Shown: positions 13,206 through 24,910, numbered from the stretch's first letter. The stretch is 64,000 nucleotides of DNA from Plenodomus lindquistii (GCA_025504975.1 JANUWI010000004.1:1054001-1118000); one strand, 5' to 3'. The notes: generated by a model from the letters alone, not told the origin. Made by a program: numbers and translations.

Positions 13206-14749
13206 CTACCATTTGCGACGCAAGTTCTTATCATGCAGAAGACGGCTTACAAACATGAGCGCAGATCCTGTCGTGACTGCAGCACCCTTCAATATGTCAG
13301 TTGCATCTAATGAACTTGAATTTGTCAATACTTACTGAGAAGTAAATCAACCAGCCATAACCTTCCTTCGTATCAGTATTCGTGATGAGTGCACCGCCAA
13401 TCGGCGTACCAACAAGGCTAGCGATGGCAATGACGCTGTAGAATGCTCCGATGCGAGCACCAAGACGATCATCTGGGGTGATTTGACCGATTATTGATGG
13501 TGGTAAGGCGGTGACACTGCTTGTGCAGAATCCATAGAGGCAGATGAAAAGTACCAGTGTCGCAAGAGAACTACTGTTAGCCCATAGCAACAATGAAAGA
13601 AAACCTGAGATCATTGCTATAGGCCAAAGAAGATTGAGTCGGCCGATATGATCACCGACAAGACCACCACTGGCTTTACTTAGTCCTTGAATTGAAGGCA
13701 ATCCTCGAAGTGACTTACAATATGGCGCCCAAAATATTACAGCTGTTCAATATACACAGGAAATACTTGCTAATAATGTTTCCGTGATGAACCGCATCGG
13801 CATAGGTCTCTAATGCCAACTTAGCAGCTTCGTGGATAATGATATAACCGTGTGTACTTACTGATGTAGTAGGAAGGTATCCACATTCCGAGTATTGCGA
13901 ACCAGGTACCGATACATAGAATACTATAGCGACAGTCTAGAAAGCCTCTGAAATCAATGAGTGAGCTGCAGCTTCTACGGGTGCCTTTGGTAAGAATGGG
14001 CTTGCTGGTCGAGATAAGTAGTGCAATCGTGTAGCAGAGACTTGACACATCAGCAAGATACATCAGGAACATGGTACCACGCACCCGATCTTCAGAGCAG
14101 CCAGTCGCAGCGAATTTGCGAATCCGATGATGGGCATGGTCTGTTCGAACATAAGAGGGAACCCAATGCCACCCAGAGCCGATCCTGTCGTCACAAGACC
14201 CATGGCCAAAGCCTGTCGTTTCTTGAAGTGCTTACCGACCACCGTCAAAGCTGGCTGAACTCCAAATGCAATAGTCAAGCCCATCAACAAACCTTGCGTC
14301 ATTAGGACAGCCCAGAAATGACCAGGCTGTAAGAACGACAGCAAGATCAACGCCGAAATCGTACCGACACCCGAGCCAGCATACAAGTACTACTCAGCAT
14401 TAGCGGAAAGCCGAGACTCACTTCCTAGGTGCATACAAACCTTAACACCGTACTGATCGCACAAAGCACCTGAGACCGCAGCAAGGGAGTTCACGAGAGC
14501 CATCTGCATGGTACCTATGATGGCAATTTGTGATAAAGGAGTGTCACGGAGAAACTCGTCGTGGTAATAGTTCTGGAAAAAGCCAAAGCTATTCATGACT
14601 CCAAATGAGGCATAGTAGACGAGTATTGACCCAAGGACCGTGAACCACGCCGTGGGACCACCCTCATGTTCCTGGGTTTCGCATGATTCGATATCGGTAT
14701 TGCCCTCCGAGGAGAGACGGTCGAAGCTGTCGCGGATCTTTTCAGACAT
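13206..14749 (-). CDS. MFS transporter, monocarboxylate-porter-like
   Basis: Six-exon gene for a 420-residue integral membrane transporter. Exons on the minus strand: 14749-14441, 14389-14085, 14004-13862, 13809-13719, 13669-13336 and 13286-13206; introns are 49-80 bp, all GT...AG, and the phases join without a break. The start (MSEKIRDSFDRLSSEG) is followed by a short acidic cytosolic tail and then the first membrane helix (GGPTAWFTVLGSILVYYASF). This arrangement, the FFQNYYHDEFL loop and the later GGLVGDHIGRLN loop are typical of fungal monocarboxylate-transporter-like MFS proteins (MCT family). The helices TMQMALVNSLAAVSGAL, AFGVQPALTVVGKHF and LATLVLFICLYGFCTSSV are clear. The substrate cannot be told. 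It faces a methyltransferase gene 1.5 kb away, which fits a metabolite exporter or importer but does not prove it. Confidence 0.85.
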
Positions 14750-16279
14750 TGGGTTTTCGTGTGACGGGTAGAGGTTGAATGCAGCTCACATTCCAAAGTT
14801 GCATGGGGTCCTAGTTATACCCTGTAGCTTCTTACTGTTAGACATAAATACTGGGCCCCCCAAAGCTTGCTTCAGAATGTGCTGTGCCCATGTTGTCCGA
14901 AACACCACGGAAGGATAGGTATCGGAGGCTTGCATTTGGCTTCGGAGCCTCTTCCCCTGTCCCGGTACATTGTACACATTCTTCGCTTGGTGTTTGGAAT
15001 GTACAATTGCATCATCTCTGTCCCGTCGCCTCAAGGGACAGGAGTGCTCATGTAGATCTCTCGGACGAACCACAGCTACCATTGTTCCTCAGATCCTGAA
15101 AAGTACAAAAAGTCCCACCTGTATCGGTCAGTTGCAGAACAGTTCGATCGTTTGTCTGCAGCTTGGTTGTGTTCAGCGCCTGTATGAACATTGAACACGA
15201 TGCTGTCTAGACGACGGCGAGGAAGATGCGTCATGTGCAACATCAAATCACAGATGGTACTCTGGAGACCATAAAGTGCTGTTTCTTACCTCCTTGGACA
15301 ACACTCAAATCAAACTTCAGTTTGATCAAGTGTCACGATAGCTCTTTCTTTGCGAAACAAGCGATTTAGTCACCAGCGATTTGGAACGCCACCGTAGTCC
15401 TATCATAGCTACCCCTTAAAGACGATCAAGTTGAGCGCATGATCATTGGTCCAACGACCCTTCTGATTGTTCATCGGGAATGCGATTACGAAACTAGCTG
15501 TACATCTCTCTATAATGAAATGAGTCAATGTAGAAAGTTGCCTCCCTTGAAGCAGCCAAGACCTATCTCAGTTGAGGCTACTTGTTTGTGCAAAAACATT
15601 CGTGCAGCTGATAAGCCTTCGAGATCATTTTAAAGGCATGCCGTATAAACCTGGTGATGTTTCCTCTACCATTGTGGTGTCGGATGGGATTAGGCGCGGA
15701 CCCCCAGTAGAACGAAACGACACCTACAGGTTGATCGAACCTAAGATGAGTAGGTATTGAATAAGAGCGAGTCCTTGAGATAGTCGAAGACTTTCGTGTC
15801 GCGCGCTCTTTGATCGAACAAGACCTAGCCATCACCAGCCCCTCGTACATCTGCTCGTTCGGCAGACGTCGACCATCCACGGTTGGCTCAACTCCGACCT
15901 CGATTTGCTCAGCAACTCTGTAGCAGCCTGAAATACACTCAGTGGACGAAAAGAGATATTCGCAACTAGTAGCTTCTATGACGAACACATCGAAAATTTG
16001 TTGGTGTGGGGTATGGACGCGGGAATAACGGTCTTCCCGTCTGCACGAAGCCGCCACGGGTTTGCAGCGTATACATGCGTGATACAATGCGCAATGCTTT
16101 ATGGGACCGGTATCGGATGCAACGTGGTCTAGGTAAGGATGGGTTGATGGCTTGTAGATGCAATGTGGTTCCGTATGTACCCATACGTCACCCCTTAGCG
16201 TACTTTCTAAAGATGCACGCTTTAGCCCCCCCTCGCGACTTCCTCTCTCAACACACCATCCCACTCATCACATCGCAAC
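14750..16279. other. Intergenic region between divergent MFS and methyltransferase genes
   Basis: Presumed shared promoter region of the two divergent genes. It also contains a long minus-strand open frame (15578-16264, no early ATG) whose right-hand part is protein-like and is preceded by a good splice acceptor (TGTATTTCAG on the minus strand, near 15930). This may be an exon of an unrecognised gene or chance; it is discussed in findings. Confidence 0.4.
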
Positions 16280-17095
16280 ATGTCGCAACAGGAACGCCTC
16301 ACGAGGGACGAATGGTTTGATCACAATCCCACAGAGGATAAGATCCCGCAGGAGACACGGCAGCTTCTGGAGACGTACAGCGGTGTACCAGCAAATGAGG
16401 TCTTTGATCACGTGGTCAAGGTGCGTGACGAGGCATTCGAGATATTCCCGTATCCATGTATCGGACAATTTCGATTCCTTGAGCCGAGCTTCTCAGAACT
16501 AGGAGAGGAGTACAAAGAGGTTGTGAGGCGTCTCTCAGAGGGCCAGAAATTGCTCGACATGGCGTGCTGTTTTGGCCAAACCATTCGCCAGCTCGTCGCG
16601 GGCGGAGCTCCTGCAGAGAACATTTACGGGTCCGATCTTCAATCTGGATTTATTGATGCGGGTTACAAGCTCTTCAGGGATCAAGGCAAGCTACAGACCA
16701 AGTTCTTGGTAGCCGACATCTTCGACTCGAGTTCGGCATTGACTACTGTGAAAGGCGAGCTTGACATGATCTTTGCCGGATCGTTCTTCCATCTGTGGGG
16801 TTACGAAAAACAGATCGAGGTCTCGAAAGCTGTCGCGGCTCTCTTGCGACCTGTGCCTGGGTCTCTAATCCTTGGCCGCCAGATTGGTGCCGTGACCGCT
16901 GTTAAGATGACGTCGGCTACAGGGACGATGTACCGTCACAATGTTGAGAGCTTCACAAAGTTGTGGAAGCAGATTGGCGACGACCTGGGAGTCAAATTTA
17001 GCATCCAGGCAAAACTAAAAGAGTTGGCGGGCGATCACTTCATGCTGCACACAGATGACACGAGGCGGTTATGGTTCGTCATTCGACGCGAATAG
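16280..17095 (+). CDS. SAM-dependent methyltransferase, AusD-type
   Basis: Intronless 271-residue class I S-adenosylmethionine methyltransferase. The N-terminal block ending in RDEAFEIFPYPCIGQFRFLE is characteristic of the fungal family of AusD-like methyltransferases, known from meroterpenoid and polyketide pathways. SAM-binding motif I is KLLDMACCFGQTIRQL (about residues 91-106), followed by the acidic loop YGSDLQ, the FLVADIFD strand and the LDMIFAGSFFHLW strand. The length is normal for the family and the ATG at 16280 gives the complete N-terminal block. No polyketide synthase, terpene cyclase or prenyltransferase lies in the window, so if this enzyme acts in a secondary pathway its partners are elsewhere, or the locus is a remnant. 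The divergent MFS transporter is the only plausible neighbour. The substrate is unknown. Confidence 0.9.
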   Translation: MSQQERLTRDEWFDHNPTEDKIPQETRQLLETYSGVPANEVFDHVVKVRDEAFEIFPYPCIGQFRFLEPSFSELGEEYKEVVRRLSEGQKLLDMACCFGQTIRQLVAGGAPAENIYGSDLQSGFIDAGYKLFRDQGKLQTKFLVADIFDSSSALTTVKGELDMIFAGSFFHLWGYEKQIEVSKAVAALLRPVPGSLILGRQIGAVTAVKMTSATGTMYRHNVESFTKLWKQIGDDLGVKFSIQAKLKELAGDHFMLHTDDTRRLWFVIRRE

Positions 17096-17874
17096 TCACG
17101 AATCTTCTACTTGCAACTTTGTTCTTGGCCGCCACAGAACGTTGCGACCACTTGTCGAAATAGAGGCAACATGCAGAGACGACTCTTCAGATGCTTCTCG
17201 TCCTTGAGTGGCTACAACACGACTGCAGTATGGATCTCCCATCTGAGATTGTCCGCTTTTCGGCTGGGAGATTATCGTTGGCGTCGCTCGGTTTCTTGGG
17301 TGCATGACACCTTGTTGCTATATTTGCAGTGGTAGATCATTGGGCTAGGTTCGTCACGCGTTTTGCCGGGTCTAGAGGGTAAGATGAATTGTTCTAGATC
17401 GGGCCTTGTCCAGGCCTCACTATACTCATATTTTTGCCCATGCGCCATTCGATACTTCCTTTCAAATTCTCTTGGCCGGTTAATACATAGTTGCACTGGC
17501 CTGCCATAGCCTCGATGCGGCCCAAGGCCTGGCTGCAGGAGACAACACAAGCACTTTTTGGTACCTTCTACAGTTGCAATGGTTCACGCACATCTACCGG
17601 CAACGAGGCGTACATATTCCGTGCTCATTCACGGAGATACAGAGCAAGCGCGGGTCTTCTCATGACACGTCTCCTGCGCCCTCATTTATTCGAGATGAAG
17701 TGCGAAACGGTACATTGACTTCAGCCGCTATTTCCATTGTAGGCAACGACAGTATGAGAGTAAAATCTCACGTCTTATAAGATATGCATCCGGCAGCACA
17801 CGCCATTGCCTATCCCCGAATTCGGTGCACGTCGAATCTTGTAGGAATTATCCTGAACACCCCAGATCATCACA
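17096..17874. other. Intergenic region
   Basis: 3' flank of the methyltransferase gene and 5' flank of the secreted PAN-like gene. A 92-codon minus-strand open frame (17272-17550) is present, without a recognisable domain. Nothing else is seen. Confidence 0.5.
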
Positions 17875-19135
17875 ATGAGGTACTCTTTGGTCTTCGCCGT
17901 GGCGATCGCTGCGAGTGTGGAGGCAGCTGCGTTTCGACCCAGGCAATTTGGAACGCCAGATGGTGAGTTTCTTCCTGGCACTTGAAGCGCTCAGAAGGTG
18001 GTGCAAGTTGACCCACTGGTCTCCCCACGATGTTTACATCTTCATGTTGAGCAGTAGAGTCTAATCGTACCGAATTTGACATGCTTGCAGTATCTGATTG
18101 TGGTTTGGATGCATTCGAAGGCCATACTGCCGAGGCGCTGCTGTTCTGCAGCAGCATCTTGAAATCTGGTACTGCGACTTTAACGGTGACACGCGGAGGT
18201 ACTATGGCGACAACTTCTACGAAACTCACCACCACCACGGTCTATCCTTCGAGCAGCCGTAGACCGACGCCTACTCCAACGCCAACTCCAACGCCAACTC
18301 CAACGCCAACGCCGACCACTACAACCACGCCATTACCAACATCTTCATCTTCATCTTCGGTATGTAGAACGGGATGTCAATGCTGGACATCATGCTCATA
18401 GCTATACAGTCTTCATCAGTACCTCCACCACCTCCACCTCCGTCGTCGTCATCATCGTTGACGCCAAAGCCCTCATCGTCACCTACCCCCGTCCAGCCAT
18501 CTTCAACTCTCATTTCCTCAACGCTGATATCCAGCGCCTCACCGTACGCGCCGCCCTGATCTATTCCTTTATGATCTTGCTCAATACTTCTACAGATCCC
18601 CAACCAGTACCCCAAACTGCGGCATCACCGCCTACGTCAAGTCCATACCAGCCTACTATTTTGAATCCAGTGGCACAAAGAACACCTTCGACGCATGTAG
18701 CGCGCTCTGCAAAGCTGACACGAAGTGCAAATCCTTTGCATATGGAGAGGCGAATTGCCTGTTGTTTGATGTGAACGCGTATGTTCTTTCTTTTCATCCT
18801 TACCCACATCACACTGACATGGTCTCTGCAGCGCGGACAACACGAATTACAACCCCATGTCCCCGTATACGTTTTACGACAGCGCCTGTCCCATTGAAGT
18901 CCCCGTCCGCAAACGCCAACTCGACATTTCGCTTGGTCTGCCTGGTGGCGGCGTAACGATATCTTTGGGTATTGGGGGACCGAAGCAGATTAGTTCGGCG
19001 TGTAGCTGTTTGATTACGAGTGGACCTGCTGCTACGACGGTGACGAGGACGGCGACGAGTAATGTTGTGAGAACGACTACTGTGACGGGGGTAGTCACTC
19101 AGACGGCTGCCGGGGGTGCTGGAGGTGAGGCATAG
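17875..19135 (+). CDS. Secreted PAN/Apple-like protein with Pro/Thr/Ser linker
   Basis: Five exons (17875-17962, 18091-18359, 18410-18543, 18596-18778, 18832-19135) give a 325-residue protein in continuous frame. It begins with a signal peptide (MRYSLVFAVAIAASVEAAA) followed by a possible Kex2-type site (RPR). A mucin-like region follows, with Thr-Pro repeats (18268-18330), a Ser run and a second Pro/Ser stretch encoded by exon 3. The fourth exon encodes a PAN/Apple-like module with regularly spaced cysteines (FDACSALCKADTKCKSFAYG and NCLLFD). The last exon adds SACPIEV, a Gly-rich segment, an ACSCLI motif and a Thr/Val-rich tail. Such proteins are secreted or wall-attached, and PAN modules bind carbohydrate or protein in other families. 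There is no catalytic domain. Its role in this fungus is unknown. Confidence 0.8.
18260..18330 (+). repeat. Thr-Pro coding minisatellite
   Basis: Tandem copies of a 12-base unit close to CCAACTCCAACG encode alternating Thr and Pro in the secreted PAN-like protein. Such tracts change length easily between isolates and form extended O-glycosylated linkers. Confidence 0.8.
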
Positions 19136-19318
19136 GATAGCTTTGAAAATTGGTGTGGAGGGTGTTGGATGGTCTTAGTTGGCTATTTGGTTTCGTCCAA
19201 GCATGTTTGTTCCCAGCAACGGACCCTATAATTTCGTGCCCTGCGTCATTTGTTCGTCTCTCTTTAGCCATCCCTCATCAACTAAACTCAAAAACACCTT
19301 GCACTCAGCATTCGTAAG

Positions 19319-20831
19319 CTACTCCCCAACAACCTTGCCATCCACCTTGCCGCCCTCAATCCCCTCTCCACCCTTGAACTTAAATCTCTTCAACCCCCTC
19401 ACGCCAACATTGATCTTGAAACACCCCCCTGCGTACTTATCAACAGGCCCTCCGTTCTCTCCACTGGTACCACCAGCACTCGTGATGAAGAGCTCCTCGC
19501 CCACAAAGCATGGACACGTCGGCTGTACAGTCGGCACCTTGATCTCCGCCACTATCTCTCCCTGCGGTGAGATCCTCAACACGCGACTTCCGCCGTGCAG
19601 GGCAGTCCACATGTAACCCTCCTCATCAATACAATGCCCATCCGGCACGGCATCCTCTCCATACCGATTATCCTTTGGCATAACGAAGAAGGGGCGTTTG
19701 TTGGTCACAGCACCGGTAGCTTGGTCATAATCGAACTGGTAAATCGTCTTCTCAGGGCTATCGGCAAAGAACATAGTATCATCGTTTTTATTCCACGTCG
19801 TGCCATTGGGAATCGTGATGTTGCTAAGTGGGCGGTCGAGACTGCCATCAGGATTGAGGCGGAATACAGCACCCTCGGAGTTCTGAGACGTGACGAGCGG
19901 GTCGAACATGAAGCCTGCCCAGAAACGGCCTGCAGAATCTACAGCGCCATCGTTGCCGCGGAATTTCTCGTGCTTGTTGGCGGAGATTTCGGACTCGGAC
20001 CAGACGCGCTGAATCCAGCGGTATTCGCCTGTGGTCTTGTTGGCGATGCCGTAGCCGTATTTGCCGGCGAAGATGAATTCGGAGGGGTTGCCTTCGATGT
20101 CGGCTGTGCAACTGTGCGGTTGTTAAGCAAATTATCCTGGCGATCTGTTCGAGATGGTCATACCCTATTGAGATGTCGTAGTCTTTGACTGTCTTCAGAC
20201 TTGATGGACCAGCGTTGACGTCTACACGCATGACCTTTTGCTTTTCGACATCGAGGAAACGGATAGTGTTTGTTTCTTCTTCCCAGAATGGTCCTTCACC
20301 GAGCGCATAGTGCGTGTCGAGCCATGGCTAATACATCGTCAGTCCTCGACATCCATCAACGAGTAGATCTAGTGAGTATCATCGCCAGTAAGGAACCAAG
20401 CCAATTGCAGCAAGATTGCTTTCCTGGAGTTTTTTGAGAACAGGAACATTGCCTCGACACCTATCCCAGAAACCCTGTTACCATTTTTTTTGAAAATACA
20501 CCCCCCATGTCTACAGCGCTCAACCGCGCCACATGACCTCAGCGGGGCGCAGAACATACCCCTCCGCACCCCTCGCCCCTCCAAAACACAAGTACACAGC
20601 ACATACCTCAGTAATCTCATACTTCTTAACCTCAGCCATAATACTCTCAATAGCCGAAGTCTTTGCAAGTGTCAAGTTTCCACTCTTGCTCTTGATGTCT
20701 TTTTGGTGGGTGGCGGTGATTCCGTTTTGTACGTGATGTTTAGCGTTGTGGATGAGGGTGTTGTCGGCCGCCGCACCGCCAGTCCAGGCGCTCTTCAGCT
20801 TGACCCACAATTTGGATAGCGTAGCTCCCAT
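19319..20831 (-). CDS. SMP-30/gluconolactonase/regucalcin family enzyme
   Basis: Three exons on the minus strand: 20831 (or 20639)-20607, 20327-20164 and 20111-19319; introns of 279 and 52 bp. The core is a six-bladed propeller hydrolase of the SMP-30 family, which opens sugar lactones with one divalent metal. The metal ligands of the family can be matched: Glu in ALGEGPFW, Asn in IPNGTTW and Asp in VPDGHCID. The usual family start corresponds to the ATG at 20639 (MAEVKKYEITEPWLD), giving 329 residues. An upstream in-frame ATG at 20831 with no stop between adds 64 residues and also has a strong start context, giving 393 residues; the added part begins MGATLSK, a match to an N-myristoylation signal. 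Which start is used cannot be decided here. The enzyme is probably cytosolic or membrane-tethered; its substrate is not determined. Confidence 0.85.
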
Positions 20832-21804
20832 TTTTTTGAAAGATGACGTCCCGATGAGCCGTGCGGGAGGCTAGGAGCGTGCTGCAACCGTGTGGACGGT
20901 AAGTTGGGGGGTGAAAGGGGATTGGTCAGGTGGTTCAGGAGCTCTACGGGTGCGATGCGATTTGTTGTAGAAGGCGATACTTCAGATATTTACAGTGAAG
21001 AAATACATGTGCTATCTATCTAACGATTTGCACCGTGCATATCTACTTCCGGTACATGCTTCGCGGTTGGTGCGCGTTCGTTGCCTCACCAATTTTCATC
21101 TCATCCCATCTCGACATTCCCAACACCCCATCAATTAATCGCACCAACGGAATTCTCAATATCCATATCTATCTTCATCTCATTCCAACCGAGTTCTTGT
21201 CTGGCAAAAGATACATATGCTCCATAGTACTCTTGTATTGCAGATAAAGTACACGCTAATGGAAACATTGTTAGGGTCGCGGTGGCGGCTAAACGGTCCG
21301 GCTACGCCTGCATACCTGCGGTACTCAGAAACAGATTGAGCAACCGAACGGGTGTCAAGTACACTTGTTCCGGCGGTACAAAAGGGATCCCATGAGCGGG
21401 AATTGAGACATTTAGTATTGGGGTCAACAAATTGGTATGTGAAAGGTAGGTCTTGATATCTTGGAATTGAGTGGACGATGTAGTGATTTGCATGTGGAGT
21501 CGAGCTCGGTCGCTGTGTACTGCTATCATCGCATCCTACACCGCTACCAGCAGACCTTAGACTGACCATACTTGTATATTGAATTAGACCTATAACTTGA
21601 ATTTGCGTAGACTCAAGTCAAGGCCAAGCTATCTGGCATTGAGTGCGTACGCCAATGCACCTTCTAGATCTCAAGCACATAGCCTAGGTACATTGTCGGG
21701 CCTGCCTCTATCGGCCATGTAGCAGCTGCCAGGTTATACATCTTCAACACAATCTTCACTCTCTTTCACCCATCCCTAATGGCATCATTATTGCAGCGGT
21801 ACTC
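20832..21804. other. Divergent promoter region
   Basis: Separates the minus-strand SMP-30 gene from the plus-strand WD40 gene. Open frames are short and show no domain. Nothing else was recognised. Confidence 0.5.
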
Positions 21805-24259
21805 ATGGCTTCGTCGCAACAATTACCGCCTGGATGCAGCCTATTCGTCGCGACACCCCACACTGCCCATCTGAGATCAGCGGCAACTAGCGACAAGACT
21901 CTCTTCAAATGCGAGACGGCTGACGGCATCGTCAATGCAAAGGCTTCGAGGGACAACAGTAGCCTCATCGCGATCGCAGATAGCCACGTTGTCATACTGT
22001 ACGACACCGCACAAGGCTGTGATCGAAAGTATCAGCTGAAGAAGGGCGATGTCAGCCATCATCCCCAAACGACCATTCCATTTGCTAACATCCACATAGG
22101 GCGAACCCCGTCTCCTGCTCTTCTCCCCCAATTCGCAAACCCTCTACTTCACAACCACCCTAAGTACATCCGTTCAAGCATACTCCATTCCCACCGCGCA
22201 ACTCCTCCCCTACCTACCGCCTCATCCCTCACCCCCGAACGCCCTCGCCATCTCAGACAACGGCGACATCCTCATATCCGCTTCGCCTACCCCACCTACC
22301 GTATTCCTCCAAGACCGACGATGGGGTGGCAGCGCACCAGTAACTTTCCAATCAACGGATGCGTACTCACCAGTCACCTGCGCTGCTTTCAAAACATCGC
22401 CGCAATCACCATCATCCACGACCTTCCTACTCGGTTTCCAAGACGGCGCATTAGCCCTATACCGCATACAACTCTCGAACCAGCGCAAACCTTCCCACCC
22501 GCGTCATCATCCTCACCTCCAACCCATCCGCATCGGCGCAATCGCGAAACTGCACAAAGCAGCCATGGGCGGTATAAAAGCAGCGGAATTCCTCTCAGGC
22601 TACAAAGCGCGCATCGTGAGTATTGGGCATGACGGGCGGTGCAGACTTGTTGATTTTGAGAACGGTGGGAGCGTGCTGAGGACGTGGCATGTTGATGGTC
22701 CTGCGACGTGTTTGTCTGTTCTTTGCAAGGGGCCGGTGGGGATGTGGAGGGGGCGGGTGGATGGGGAAGTGTTTAGCGGCGATACGGTAGAAGAGGCGGA
22801 CACGGTGTATGAGGGACGTGAAACACTGATTGCGGTTGGGACGTACGCGGGGAAAGTATTAGTGTTCAATGCGCTGGGTTTGCTTGTACACGAGATTATC
22901 ATGGATGCGCCTGTTACGACGGTAGACTGGGTGGGCGATATGTCCGCGCTGTGTGTACTCCCGAAGCGCAGGGTTTCGATAACGCCGGATGCAGGAGCTG
23001 TTGGTGAGGCATTGGCACAGGATGTGGAGACGTCGGAGGATGAATCGGTGGGAACGGTCAAGAAGACGGAGTCACCGCGCAAGTCTGGTATACCGTTTGG
23101 ACGGCATCGAGATCTTTTCTCCGCAGAGCCAGAGAGAGAGGGACCAAGTCGTAAACCCTCGGATATCACGACTGGTTCGCCTCTCCAGCGTCCGAGAAAG
23201 AAGGCGTTGCTACGACCGCGTATTGTTACCGAGACATTTACGTCGCCACAAAAATTGGAACCGGACTCATCACCTGCCATCACAGGTTCACCCAACCTTC
23301 CCGTCGTCCCGCCACGAGCTCACCGATCCCATCCGCGCGTCCTACCAACAACACCTATAACACCGTCCACAGATTCCGACACCGACACTGATACCTCGGG
23401 ATCCCAAGACAACGACTTCTCAGGCCCAGAGTTCTTCACACCGCGCTCTACACGCCGCGATACATCTCGACTGCCGCGTCTTGGGAACCACCAGACTTCT
23501 GCCGTGGACACTGCTATAACTACGAATAAGCTCCGACTTGCTAATGTCTCGCCTACCGCGCTGAGGTCATCAAGTCGTACATCACTCCCCTCACCGCCTA
23601 GCTCAACGCCTGGGGTTTCACAAGACCCCGAACCCATGTCCACTAGAAAGGTAGAAACAAAGACAAAGACAACACGCAAAGGAAAGAGCATGCACGGAGG
23701 GGTTAACATGCAGCCTAAACTACCCCATCGCCATCTACATTCTCCACCACCGACTCCAGACCCGGATTCTGAGCCGAAACCTCCACAGCAGAATCGTAGT
23801 CCCAGCGCACAAAGACGAACACCTGAGTCGGCGAGCAGTTTGTATTCGCGCTCCGTGTCTGGACTACGACGGCATGGGTACACACACACCAACACCAAGG
23901 CAGGGGCTAAGGGTGAGGCGGAGGGAAGGAAGGGGCAGGGGCAGGGGAAAGGGTATGACGAGGCGCAGGGGTGGGGGACTGTAGATGGGGGTGTGGAATG
24001 GGTGGGTGATGGTGGTGATGATGGTGGTACTGTGTCTGTGTCGGCGGAGAAAAGAGAGAGGTCTGAGAGGTTTGAGTGTAGAGAGGGAGGATTTGGGTTT
24101 GGATGGGGTGGTGGACTGATGAGGGAGGGGAAGGGGCGTGCGGTTGAGTGTGACGAGATGGGTATATTGACAAAGGAGATTGAAGCGTTACGATGTGAAC
24201 TCGCGGTGTTGAGGGGGGAGGTACGTGGGTTGAGGGGTGTAGTGCTAAGCAAGCGATAG
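21805..24259 (+). CDS. WD40-repeat protein with disordered tail and C-terminal coiled coil
   Basis: Two exons, 21805-22050 and 22100-24259, separated by a 49 bp intron (GTCAGC...ATAG), give about 801 residues. The N-terminal ~350 residues look like a beta-propeller: LFSPNSQTLYFTT, ALAISDNGDILISAS, FLLGFQDGALALYRI, IVSIGHDGRCRLVDF and LIAVGTYAGKVLVFN are degenerate WD40 blades. The middle ~400 residues are Ser/Pro/Thr-rich and presumably disordered. The last ~35 residues (GILTKEIEALRCELAVLRGE and onward) form a short coiled coil. This order (propeller, disordered linker, short C-terminal helix) resembles NEDD1-type gamma-tubulin adaptors, but that is only an architectural analogy. No orthologue is recognised from sequence alone. 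It converges on the coiled-coil gene that ends at 24911. Confidence 0.75.
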
Positions 24260-24910
24260 CGATAGGAAAAGTAATAGCAAGCGCTCATTCTTTCTTTCCA
24301 TGTTTCGTTACTTCCATCAATCTATTCCTTACGTCGTGAACTTGCTTCGCTCTGACAAATTTCCACGAGTGAGTATACAGCAACGCAAAGCAAAATATTT
24401 GTATATCCAATAACAACAACCATCATTTAAAACTCTACACTACACTACACTACACTAGAACCACTCTACCGCATATTTTATTCCATCCCAAACAATCAAA
24501 CTCAAACATCGTAAGATCGTCATGTAGAAATGAGTCCGTTTCCTTGTACCCTGTCCTTCTCTTCCCTTCGCTTCGTAACATGTCTTTGTCCCAAAAAAAA
24601 ACAGAGAAAAGGGAAAAAAAGGAAAAAGGAGATTCGCTGGAATACAACAATGCAAGTCAGTCAGTCTGTTGCCACAAAGGTAATGGTAATGTCGCTATGC
24701 CTCAAGGTTTTTCCATGCCCAAGAAGGGGGGGAAATAGGAAAAGAAAAGTGTGGACGAAACCGAACCGGACAAAGTCGTACAGCGTGTATACAAAGGGAA
24801 GAACATTTGTATCCAAAAGTCCTGAGCTTGAATCCAACTTCGTCGTGACCGTCCAAGAAACAAGTTCCACCTATCCAAATCGTCTTACCCATTTAAGAAG
24901 ACGAACAAGT
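24260..24910. other. Convergent 3' flanks
   Basis: Joint 3' region of the WD40 gene and the long coiled-coil gene. It includes a short ACTAC tandem repeat near 24431-24457 and A-rich runs near 24591-24630. A 203-codon plus-strand frame starting in it at 24530 is antisense to the coiled-coil gene and is not supported. Confidence 0.5.

Noticed and set aside
19595..20188. 197-codon plus-strand frame
   Set aside because: Antisense to the SMP-30 gene, whose metal-site motifs and splice phases are convincing.
22600..23295. 231-codon minus-strand frame
   Set aside because: Antisense to the WD40 gene; no independent support.
23320..24288. 322-codon minus-strand frame
   Set aside because: Antisense to the WD40 gene's second exon; Ser/Pro-rich by mirror of the sense codons and without a domain.
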